A stretch of DNA of 15,971 nucleotides. Origin: Promethearchaeota archaeon (lineage in GTDB: Archaea > Asgardarchaeota > Lokiarchaeia > Sigynarchaeales > SOKP01). A model generated the notes under the pieces. That model ran no database searches. It was not told the DNA's origin and saw nothing but the letters and a program-made list of their open reading frames with translations. Positions 1 to 6,721 of this stretch are shown here, one piece after another (position 1 is the first letter of the stretch; each line of letters starts with the position of its first letter). The translations under genes were made by a program, and so were the position numbers. The stretch is from positions 1-15,971 of the forward strand of contig JAUWBH010000150.1 in assembly GCA_030605085.1 (NCBI GenBank), given 5' to 3'.

Positions 1-482
1 AACCTCTTAGATTCTCCGTTCTCGTAAATGTTTTGCCCTAAGCAAATATAAGTATATTTCCCATATTTTGTCCTTACCTTTTTTTCAAAAACAAATACCA
101 TATATAATAATTGTTACTATTTACTTATATATTTTTTGGTAGAATTAATGTTAACCTTCTGATAATAAGAGAGAAAATTGTACCATATACTTATATTCAT
201 GTTTATCTTGTTTTATTATTAATCCATGCTGATATTTGGGAAAAAAAGCGAAATAACAGATAAGAAATGATTTAAGGTATTGATTGAATTTTGTCGCTAC
301 TATGCGTTGACCACCATAATTTTAAAATTAGGTGAAAAAGCGTGTTAAAATAGAGCAATCTTTTAAAATCCCGACAAAATTTATTTGAAATGAAAACTAT
401 AAATTAAATATCTTCTATCTTTGAAAGTCAAGTTATAGTAAATTTATTCTCTCTTAAAATTTTATTGATAATTTCATTATAT
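1..482. other. AT-rich spacer, no gene seen
   Basis: Short open frames touch the left edge on both strands (for example plus-strand codons ending NLLDSPFS then stop), but none is long enough to assign to a gene. The stretch has several TATA-like strings such as ataagtatat near 50, ttacttatat near 122 and tacttatatt near 189. It lies downstream of the minus-strand CotH-like gene. I see no RNA gene or hairpin-plus-T terminator that I would defend. Confidence 0.5.
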
Positions 483-1760
483 TTAAAACTCTTCAAAATA
501 TGAGTCGCAATAGTCTAATCGTTTCTCGATCCATTCATATAAATAGTCTATGTATTCGTCTAAATCAAATTCTTTTGTACTATATATAAACTTATCCGGA
601 TATTTATTTTCTGGTTTTTCATCAACAGTTATTGGTTTCCACGTTCTCATCTCGATTTCAAGAATATCCTTTATTTCTTCGTACATGTCATCAATCATGC
701 CAAAAATAACATCTTTTGAAAATATTTCTTCTCTTAATTCGTCCCAACGCTCAATACAATTTTGCCTGAATTCGTCATTATCCAATAATCGATCGTATAA
801 TACACTTCTCTCTCTTAGTTTAGATTCATCATCCCTTTCTGTACCATATTTCCACCATCCAAACTGACCAAAACTTCCGTCAAAATCCCAAGGAATTAAA
901 AAAAATTTGCTCGGGGCAGTGTCTCTAATTATGAAATAATTCTTACTCCAAAAATCTCTATGAAAATTGAAATAATTAAATAGGAAAAAATCAATTAAAT
1001 TTTCATTATCAAATATAGTATAAATATTTTCAGTATTGTTAAAAAAATCTTCATCAGATGCATCACATATGAAAGAAAATAATTCAGGAAGTATCTCATC
1101 TTTTATTTCATCGTCTTTCTTTTGATTTGGCCAATCCTGGTCCCATTTATCATCTTCATATTCGTCGTAGTATGTATGTAATATTGGTTGAAAAATTAAA
1201 CTTGAATTAATACCATTGAAATCTTTATCGAGGCCATATAATTTTCTATCGTGCTTTTCTGCAAGTAGGTATAACCCTTGAAATTTTCTGTTTACAAACA
1301 AGCTCACATATTTAGATTCTGGTAAAACCGCATGAGAGTCTTCATCTTGTAATTTACTCCACAAGTCAAACGATAACTTTACTCTCATCCGAGTATGATC
1401 CATATACATCGCAAACAATGACCAATCGTCATCTTCGCGCATCCCAAGCAATGATTTATGTTCTGAAAGTTCGAAACGGTATCCTTTTTTTGGTCGATTT
1501 AGGTTTGTAGCACCACGATATCTTATTTTCCCGAAAACAGGATCGTCATCCAAATCAAATGTACAATTAACATAAGTTCTTCTCCCTATATTACCTGAAT
1601 AAGTTACATATGCCTCTGGTAAATAGGAGGGTGACTCTGGAGAAGCAATGTAATAAGTTACTGCTGAAATCAAAATAGAAGCTATAACTAATAGGGTTAC
1701 TATATCCTTCTTCTTCTGGTTCATTGGTTGTCTATTTTTGAAGGTTTTCAAGCTCGACAT
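483..1760 (-). CDS. CotH-family protein kinase, membrane anchored
   Basis: About 425 residues. CotH-family proteins are atypical kinases related to spore-coat CotH and distantly to secretory-pathway Fam20 kinases. Visible hallmarks are RYRGATNLNRPKKGYRFEL near residues 80-98 (substrate/ATP-lobe lysines), YVSLFVNRKFQGLYLLAEK near 151-169, SKNYFIIRD near 272-280, and the metal-binding IPWDFDGSFG near 289-298. One hydrophobic segment (about 20-39) follows a lysine-rich start (NQKKK), so the positive-inside rule places the kinase domain outside the cell. I chose ATG at 1760; an in-frame GTG lies two codons upstream at 1766. It stands alone, divergent from the Asp/Ser-rich membrane protein. Family assignment is firm; substrate and actual kinase activity are unknown. 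Confidence 0.9.
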   Translation of the reverse strand: MSSLKTFKNRQPMNQKKKDIVTLLVIASILISAVTYYIASPESPSYLPEAYVTYSGNIGRRTYVNCTFDLDDDPVFGKIRYRGATNLNRPKKGYRFELSEHKSLLGMREDDDWSLFAMYMDHTRMRVKLSFDLWSKLQDEDSHAVLPESKYVSLFVNRKFQGLYLLAEKHDRKLYGLDKDFNGINSSLIFQPILHTYYDEYEDDKWDQDWPNQKKDDEIKDEILPELFSFICDASDEDFFNNTENIYTIFDNENLIDFFLFNYFNFHRDFWSKNYFIIRDTAPSKFFLIPWDFDGSFGQFGWWKYGTERDDESKLRERSVLYDRLLDNDEFRQNCIERWDELREEIFSKDVIFGMIDDMYEEIKDILEIEMRTWKPITVDEKPENKYPDKFIYSTKEFDLDEYIDYLYEWIEKRLDYCDSYFEEF

Positions 1761-1994
1761 ATCCACTTCTCAATTTCCTATGCTAACTTTTATATAATCA
1801 TTTAAATTCTTTAACTATTTCAGCTTCACACATCTAAAAAATGGACAATTATTTATATTTTTCTATTTCTTCAATAAAATTATTTTTTTTTTGTAGTTTT
1901 TAATACATAATTTATTTTTATTAATAATTTTATTAATATAAATCTAATTATGTATATAACATTTAAATATAAATTTCAATATTTAAATCTTATT

Positions 1995-2008
1995 TATTCG
2001 TATTTAAA
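1995..2008 (-). promoter_or_regulatory. TTTAAATACGAATA motif, CotH side
   Basis: Read on the minus strand this is TTTAAATACGAATA, the exact reverse complement of 2096-2109. TTTAAATA matches an archaeal TATA box. It lies about 235 bp upstream of the CotH-like start, so either the leader is long or the element is an operator rather than the core promoter. Confidence 0.4.
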
Positions 2009-2095
2009 AATTAATCTTGTTGAAAGTAATCATAATAGAATATACATAAAATTATAAAAAAATTCACAAAAAAACCATCAAATTTTTGGGATAGA

Positions 2096-2109
2096 TTTAA
2101 ATACGAATA
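2096..2109 (+). promoter_or_regulatory. TTTAAATACGAATA motif, Asp/Ser gene side
   Basis: TATA-like TTTAAATA followed by CGAATA, 95 bp before the ATG at 2204. The same string is inverted at 1995-2008 and its 12-bp core recurs at 3022-3033. Promoter or regulator site is inferred from recurrence in spacers only. Confidence 0.45.
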
Positions 2110-2203
2110 GAAACATATATTCTCTAAGGTTAAAATTTATTTTAACCATAAATCTCTATTTTATTATTTAATTTTGATTAATAGAATTAAGAGCTACAAA
2201 AAA

Positions 2204-2479
2204 ATGAAGTCAAAAACAAAAGTAAGAATTGGTATGGGCATATTCTTGTTTATTTTGATGTTCTCAGTATTTTATAGTGCAAGTCTTGCCGCCGACGACA
2301 GCGATGACGATGGTGCTGATAGCGATACCGATGAAGATGGTGTGGCTAGCGATAGTGCCAGCGATAGTGACAACGATGGAGGAACCGTTTTTCAAGCAGG
2401 CGTCCCAATCGGACTCGGAATTGCTGCTGTTGCGACAGTATTTATCATTTACGCACTTAAAAGAAAACACCGAATTTAA
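2204..2479 (+). CDS. Small Asp/Ser-rich bitopic membrane protein
   Basis: 91 residues from ATG 2204; an in-frame TTG at 2174 would add ten residues, but the ATG gives a normal basic n-region followed by a hydrophobic core. Residues about 8-28 (GMGIFLFILMFSVFYSASLA) look like a signal peptide or signal anchor. Residues 31-58 are an acidic linker with about 13 Asp and 6 Ser, built of units such as DSDDDG and DSDTDEDG that resemble calcium-binding Asp-rich surface linkers. Residues about 65-84 form a transmembrane helix, ending in a basic tail KRKHRI. The predicted form is a tiny acidic ectodomain held in the membrane. Followed at once by a hairpin-plus-T12 terminator. No family recognised; compositional bias prevents a functional claim. 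Confidence 0.65.
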   Translation: MKSKTKVRIGMGIFLFILMFSVFYSASLAADDSDDDGADSDTDEDGVASDSASDSDNDGGTVFQAGVPIGLGIAAVATVFIIYALKRKHRI

Positions 2480-2487
2480 GCAAGAAT

Positions 2488-2543
2488 GATTTAACAAGGA
2501 ATTATTATTTGGAAATAATTTTTCCAAACTTTTTTTTTTTTCA
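2488..2543 (+). terminator. Hairpin plus T12 terminator, repeat copy 1
   Basis: Begins nine bases after the Asp/Ser gene. The stem GGAA-TT-ATTATTT / AAATAAT-TT-TTCC has a two-base GG apex and a 2x2 T:T bulge, and is followed by aaac and twelve T (2530-2541). It is repeated exactly, base for base over 56 bp, at 3343-3398. Confidence 0.6.
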
Positions 2544-2690
2544 CATTTTATTGAGTTTTTTTGTATTATTTGAACTCTTTACATTCGATCTCGATAAGAG
2601 TTGTAATTCTCTAAGAGTTTTTTCCTTTCTCTCAGCGTTTTTTTCACGACATTTATTTTTGCGACCTTTTCCGAGCTTTTCTCCGAAAGA

Positions 2691-2987
2691 ATGCGGATCA
2701 TTTTTACTAGAACGGACCCACTCGATGGAAAGAAGGTTTATTACAGAATTCTGAAGCCTGAAGACATTGAAGAATTTTATTCGAAAGGCACTCCTACAAC
2801 TAACAAATATATGGTTTCGCGAGGTCAAGGAAACGATCCAATCTACGCCGTAGATATGCCTGATGGAGCATTAATATTCTCAAAAGATGATAAGATATTT
2901 ATCAGCGAAGGTTACGATTATTTCCACACTACATCTAAATGGTTTCCCGATGGCGGGAACGGTTTTTTGCTTTCTTTGACCGTTTGA
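2691..2987 (+). CDS. Hypothetical protein, about 98 aa
   Basis: An open frame with an ATG at 2691 (upstream GAAAGA is a poor ribosome site) whose translation looks protein-like: a charged N-terminal half (DPLDGKKVYYRILKPEDIEEFY) would be cut at the start if a different start is used, then alternating hydrophobic segments ending FPDGGNGFLLSLTV. The frame stays open upstream without ATG, GTG or TTG. It is less AT-rich than the flanking spacer. It lies between the two 56-bp repeats. No domain recognised. A minus-strand open frame at 2541-2828 overlaps its first half, so the coding strand is not certain. Confidence 0.4.
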   Translation: MRIIFTRTDPLDGKKVYYRILKPEDIEEFYSKGTPTTNKYMVSRGQGNDPIYAVDMPDGALIFSKDDKIFISEGYDYFHTTSKWFPDGGNGFLLSLTV

Positions 2988-3021
2988 TATAAAAATCAGA
3001 AATTCAATTTACTTTAAGAAA

Positions 3022-3033
3022 TAAATACGAATA
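3022..3033 (+). promoter_or_regulatory. TAAATACGAATA motif, zinc-ribbon gene side
   Basis: Exact 12-bp match to the core of 2096-2109, at about 100 bp before the ATG at 3134, nearly the same distance as in the Asp/Ser gene. Function is inferred from recurrence and spacing. Confidence 0.4.
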
Positions 3034-3133
3034 AGCCATTTCCCTCCCGATTGCTTGTAGGACTTGTAGTATAATCAACATTATATCTCGTTCTTTTTAA
3101 AGAAAAATTTAGGAAGAAAGGGATTACGACTTC

Positions 3134-3268
3134 ATGGAACTGTTAAAGCAATGTGCGTACGATTTTGTAATGGAATGTCCCATTTGCGGAACTCGATTAG
3201 AGCCAAACGCGGAAAAGTGTTACGAGTATGGATTTGACGCCCCGCCCCGAAACAGAGGGATGATTTAA
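3134..3268 (+). CDS. Mini zinc-ribbon protein, fourth Cys replaced
   Basis: A 44-residue ORF. ATG 3134 is the first start after an in-frame TAG at 3110-3112, with AGGAAG about 18 bases upstream. The core MECPICGTRLEPNAEKCYEYG matches the two-knuckle zinc ribbon CPxCGxxLxxxAxxCxxCG, but the last knuckle reads C-Y-E-Y-G: Cys15, Cys18 and Cys29 are kept and the expected Cys32 is Tyr (TAT, one base from TGT). A further Cys at residue 7 might substitute. It is followed 74 bp later by the second terminator-like repeat. The zinc-ribbon relationship is clear for so short a piece; whether the protein is functional or decaying is open. Confidence 0.5.
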   Translation: MELLKQCAYDFVMECPICGTRLEPNAEKCYEYGFDAPPRNRGMI

Positions 3269-3342
3269 CCACTCTTTTCAAGAGACCTCAAACTTATATT
3301 TTTCTGAGTATCTGTAATAATACAGTTCGGGTTCTTTAACAA

Positions 3343-3398
3343 GATTTAACAAGGAATTATTATTTGGAAATAATTTTTCCAAACTTTTTTTTTTTTCA
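3343..3398 (+). terminator. Hairpin plus T12 terminator, repeat copy 2
   Basis: Identical over 56 bp to 2488-2543: same imperfect stem and T12 tract (3385-3396). It would end plus-strand transcription from the zinc-ribbon ORF, just before the convergent 3' end of the minus-strand fusion gene at 3465. Confidence 0.6.
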
Positions 3399-3464
3399 TC
3401 TTCTACTATTGATTCAATATCTAATTTATTTTTATTAGATTTTAGATTTTCAAATCTTTGTTTT

Positions 3465-5390
3465 TTAATGGTTTATTGATTTTTCCAATTTACTAATAAC
3501 GAGTACTTTAGGATAATATTTGAGGAGATAATAAAAATTTAGTAGCAAGACAGTGATGCATAAAAATATTAAAGGATTTGGGGCGATCGTGGTGCTATTT
3601 ATTAATGGATGAGTAATCATCAAAATAATTGCGAGAAATTGAGTGATTTTATGAATTTTATATATTAATTTTTTATGTTTCAATCGTTTAATTGGAATCA
3701 GAAAGCCTGTCAAGGTACAAATTACTAAACTCAGAATCGCTATGTTGGCGGTCAAATATCCGATGTAAGTGACTGTTAGTTTAATTGTTCCAAATAATAC
3801 AAAAAAATATATTAGTGCGTTAATATAGGAAAATGGGTTAAAAATATCTCCTGAACTCCTAACTTGTCCATGAACCATGGTGAAATGTAGAATTGAAGCA
3901 ATACAAGCAAATATTCCAAGTATACAATGAATATATCTTGCTTTCTTCTTGAAATATAATCGAAATTTTGGCAACGACAGATACATACTTAGAAACATGG
4001 GAATAAACATTAGGAACGCAAAAAATCCACCTAAACCGGATAATGGTGGTGGTTCTTCGCGTTCTTCGTAGAAATCGGGTGTAAGCCCAACTGGTACGAT
4101 ATAAATTGGCGTAAAAGAAGAAGAGAGATCCACAACTGAAGCAACATCATCATCGTCGAACGCTCCAACAACTACAGTGCCCAATCCTAAATCAGCGCAT
4201 TTTAAGTAAAAAAGCTGCCCGATCATACCTATATTAAACATTAAGAGGCGATAATCTAAGTCTGAATCCTCATCTATTAATTCCGTATTAACTGAAAGTA
4301 CTATATCAAGTTGCGCTTGACTAACCATTTTCTGGTTTAATGCCGCTTCTTTAAGTTCAGAACGTTTATCGCCCGAAATTATTTCTGTTAAGGACTCATT
4401 TTCTTGATCATATTTGTAAACTCCGTCATCTAAATCTTCAATCTCACCAGCAACGAGATGAATACTTACAAATAAATCGTCTCCAATAAGATATGACACA
4501 TATGAACAGTCCTCTAACATATCTTCAACAGTATCAAGAGGAATCTCTCCCTCACTGTAATCACGTGTGGATTTTCGAGAAGAAATAGCTTCTTCTACCG
4601 TCATCTCATTTTTAATTGTTAGCGTTTTATCTTTTTCAGCTGTTAATGTCGAAGAACTATCGCGACTATTTTCTTTCCCTACAGGGAGAATAACTAAAGG
4701 CATTAATTTCGTATCAAGACAATCCTGAACGACATCATCATCAAAAATTGTAATTGGATATGAGTCTAAATCCAAAGATACGGTTTGAAGAAAAAAATTT
4801 TGTATCGCATGACCTACTTCCAAATGAACGTATTGGATTCCCCGATCGCCATACTTATTTGTAGTACGTTTATAATCTGCCATAATTAAAAAAATACTAC
4901 CCACATCTTTTAGTAATTCTTTTTCTTCATTCTCATCTGGAGATGAAAATATATTTCTATTATAAGTTTCTGAAAGGAGTTCAAGAGAATGATCAGAGGG
5001 CTCATAACGATAGATTCCTTTCCGTAAAGCGGAGTTTCCTTTATGAAGTAAGAAAATTTCTAAAGGATAGAGCGCCCCTGCTGAGGGAACTGTTCTCTTA
5101 TTTGAGTCGTGAGTAACTCCCTGAAGAGCGTAACAAAGTTGTGAAATCTCTTCTAAATCTAATTCGTGAGATTCCAAATCCTTCGAAGGTTCAACTTCTT
5201 CGATTGCCTTACTAATTGAGATACTCCCCTTAGTATCGGGATCTGGCAACTTCACATTTCCTATTCCAGTGGGTATGAGTTGAATAATTAATAGCAGAGA
5301 GAAAGTTACCATTATTACAATTAGTACACCAAATTTTATTTTATCGCTTAGCTCCGCTTTTTCTTTAAATTTAATTTTTATAGGAAGCAT
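3465..5390 (-). CDS. Double SagB/nitroreductase-cytochrome membrane fusion
   Basis: 641 residues from ATG 5390 (a TTG six codons upstream is less likely). Order: basic start; TM about 18-41; nitroreductase domain 1 about 55-240 with the SagB-type VPSAGALYPLEIFL; domain 2 about 262-438 with RKSTRDY; then a multi-helix membrane domain about 450-630. That domain has two helices each with His pairs 14 apart: H488/H502 (ARYIHCI...LHF) and H580/H594 (YKIHKI...THP), the spacing of Fre-type ferric reductases, whose four histidines bind two haems. The basic loop KKKAR fits the cytoplasmic side, so the FMN-type domains are predicted outside. Likely role, inferred: membrane electron transfer between a flavin and haems, to quinone, metal or peptide substrate. 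No leader peptide or cyclase genes for azole synthesis lie nearby. Confidence 0.85.
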   Translation of the reverse strand: MLPIKIKFKEKAELSDKIKFGVLIVIMVTFSLLLIIQLIPTGIGNVKLPDPDTKGSISISKAIEEVEPSKDLESHELDLEEISQLCYALQGVTHDSNKRTVPSAGALYPLEIFLLHKGNSALRKGIYRYEPSDHSLELLSETYNRNIFSSPDENEEKELLKDVGSIFLIMADYKRTTNKYGDRGIQYVHLEVGHAIQNFFLQTVSLDLDSYPITIFDDDVVQDCLDTKLMPLVILPVGKENSRDSSSTLTAEKDKTLTIKNEMTVEEAISSRKSTRDYSEGEIPLDTVEDMLEDCSYVSYLIGDDLFVSIHLVAGEIEDLDDGVYKYDQENESLTEIISGDKRSELKEAALNQKMVSQAQLDIVLSVNTELIDEDSDLDYRLLMFNIGMIGQLFYLKCADLGLGTVVVGAFDDDDVASVVDLSSSFTPIYIVPVGLTPDFYEEREEPPPLSGLGGFFAFLMFIPMFLSMYLSLPKFRLYFKKKARYIHCILGIFACIASILHFTMVHGQVRSSGDIFNPFSYINALIYFFVLFGTIKLTVTYIGYLTANIAILSLVICTLTGFLIPIKRLKHKKLIYKIHKITQFLAIILMITHPLINSTTIAPNPLIFLCITVLLLNFYYLLKYYPKVLVISKLEKSINH

Positions 5391-5794
5391 ATTCTTTTTA
5401 ATATTCAAAAATTATATATGTAATTTTTATAGTAATCTCGAAGATAATTCTGTCTTAGTTCGTTGTAGAGATTCTAAAAGATTATAAGAAAATATTGTCT
5501 AAAATTTCTTTCACTTTAACAGTATCTATTACAAAATTTTGATCAATTTGGCGTTTAAAGATTTTGAAGTTTTATTTAGTATAACTTGTAAATAATTACT
5601 TTTTATATTTTTTTTATTCATATTTAAATCTTTCCAGAAAATTTAATGGCTTTTTTAATTTTCTTTTAAAATTTCTCTTCAAAAATCTAAATTATTAAAC
5701 AATATTTAATATAAAAATTTAAAAACAATGAAAAGATATATAACAAACCAAATTAATATAAAAATAAATAAATTTATAAAAAAAGGTAAAAGTT
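5391..5794. other. Divergent AT-rich spacer
   Basis: Lies between the minus-strand redox fusion and the plus-strand small membrane pair. On the minus strand a TATA-like ttacatatataa (about 5412-5423) sits near the fusion start, which would suit a nearly leaderless message. A 13-of-14 match to the shared motif is at 5615-5628. For the plus strand, agatatata (about 5735) is a candidate TATA. No coding sequence seen. Confidence 0.5.
5615..5628 (-). promoter_or_regulatory. TTTAAATATGAATA motif, fusion gene side
   Basis: On the minus strand this reads TTTAAATATGAATA, one base different from the motif at 1995-2008. It is about 225 bp upstream of the fusion start, close to the roughly 235 bp seen ahead of the CotH-like gene. 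Confidence 0.35.
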
Positions 5795-6133
5795 ATGTGG
5801 GAAGTCACAGATGTAGAAGTAGGAACTGTAATAATTGAGATAACAACTATAATTGCTGCAATCACCGTTTTACTTATACTTCTCTACTTAAAGAAGGAAT
5901 ACCCAAAACTCACGAAGAAGGGTTTCATAGAGTTTATTATCGGAGTCGCTGTTTTCACAGGCGGTTTTGTATTTGATTTACTCGATACGCTGGTGTTAGA
6001 TCCTTCCGTTGCTTACGATACATTTGATATCCTCGATCCGATATTTAAGTTTATAGGATTGTTTATTATTGGATATGCATTCTTCAGAATTGCTCGATAT
6101 GGTGTTGAATTAGGGGAAGGAGGTGCTAAATAA
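5795..6133 (+). CDS. Three-helix membrane protein A
   Basis: 112 residues, ATG 5795 with AAGGT about ten bases upstream. Three hydrophobic stretches are visible: about 10-31, 45-62 and 83-100. Between helices 2 and 3 lies an acidic segment with FDLLDTLVLDPSVAYDTFDILD. The loop after helix 1 is basic (LKKEYPKLTKKG), which suggests the N-terminus is outside and the loop cytoplasmic. It is paralogous in layout and several motifs to the next gene, which overlaps or abuts its end, so they form one transcription unit and perhaps a heteromeric complex. The ribosome site GGAGGTG for the second gene lies inside this gene's last codons. No family recognised. Confidence 0.75.
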   Translation: MWEVTDVEVGTVIIEITTIIAAITVLLILLYLKKEYPKLTKKGFIEFIIGVAVFTGGFVFDLLDTLVLDPSVAYDTFDILDPIFKFIGLFIIGYAFFRIARYGVELGEGGAK

Positions 6134-6134
6134 A

Positions 6135-6455
6135 GTGGGGTATTTACCGATGTCCGAGATAGATATCTTAGATGCGGTTCTTCAGGCTATAGTATTTATT
6201 GCGTTTGTCTTTGTTCTTATAGTGCTTTTCTATGCTAAAAAAAAGAACAAAATATTTGCTTCAAAATGGTTTCTAGTTATGGTACTAGCAATTGTAATGG
6301 GAGTTGTATCGGTGTTCATGGACTTTTTTACTGAGCTTTATTTGTTTGACGATGATGTGCTGTTTGATACATATAAACTTATTATGGTGATTCTCCAAAT
6401 TGCAAGTTTGGAAATTTTTGCTTTATCTTTAGTTCTTTTGTTTCCAAAGAAATAA
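6135..6455 (+). CDS. Three-helix membrane protein B
   Basis: About 106 residues from GTG 6135. This start is preferred because GGAGGTG at 6119-6125 sits nine bases upstream; ATG 6150 (MSEIDILD) is the alternative, and GTG 6123 would overlap the previous gene. It repeats the design of its neighbour: helix 1 (VLQAIVFIAFVFVLIVLFY), basic loop AKKKNK, helix 2 ending FMDFFTELYLFDDD, then DTYKL and helix 3, ending PKK. Conserved points with protein A include the post-helix-1 lysines, the acidic F-D-x-x segment and the DT pair before helix 3, implying tandem duplication. Followed by a doublet of T9 tracts. Function not recognised. Confidence 0.7.
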   Translation: MGYLPMSEIDILDAVLQAIVFIAFVFVLIVLFYAKKKNKIFASKWFLVMVLAIVMGVVSVFMDFFTELYLFDDDVLFDTYKLIMVILQIASLEIFALSLVLLFPKK

Positions 6456-6495
6456 TCAGCGAAATTTACATTGGGTAAGAATATTTACACAATTT

Positions 6496-6549
6496 AAATC
6501 CATATTTTTTTTTATAACACTTAAAATCCACATTTTTTTTTAAACACTT
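6496..6549 (+). terminator. Tandem T9 terminator doublet
   Basis: Two consecutive units of about 27 bp, each AAATCCA(t/c)A followed by nine T (6505-6513 and 6533-6541) and AACACTT. Oligo-T runs downstream of a gene are the usual archaeal termination signal; here the signal is itself duplicated just after membrane protein B. Confidence 0.55.
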
Positions 6550-6721
6550 GTTAGCTTATCTAGGATTTGTTTTAAATTTAAACGAAAAATTAGAGCTATT
6601 GTAATATCTCTTTTAATATTTCTATTAAAATTGATAACCTGAATTGAAATAGTAAATAAAAATCAATAATTAATATAATATTAAAAAAAATCATAAAAAA
6701 TATATACTACAGAATTACTTC

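Larger units (their letters stand above)
1761..2203. other. Divergent intergenic region, AT-rich
   Basis: This spacer separates the minus-strand CotH-like gene from the plus-strand Asp/Ser-rich gene. It is extremely AT-rich and holds a 14-bp exact inverted pair, TATTCGTATTTAAA at 1995-2008 and TTTAAATACGAATA at 2096-2109, described separately. Other TATA-like strings (atttaaat) occur near 1963 and 1981. I see no coding sequence in it. Confidence 0.6.

Noticed and set aside
2541..2828. Minus-strand 95-codon frame rich in Lys/Arg at its end
   Set aside because: It covers a pyrimidine-rich spacer and the start of the plus ORF at 2691; its basic tail (GKGRKNKCREKNAERKEK) is what T/C-rich DNA yields on the other strand, and no domain is visible.
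2204..3398. CRISPR array or cassette array
   Set aside because: Only two repeat copies 855 bp apart, with coding-like sequence between them and a terminator structure in the repeat.
3465..5390. Azole-peptide (SagB) biosynthesis cluster
   Set aside because: The SagB-like segment is present, but no cyclodehydratase, leader-peptide gene or transporter lies nearby and the membrane fusion points to a different role.
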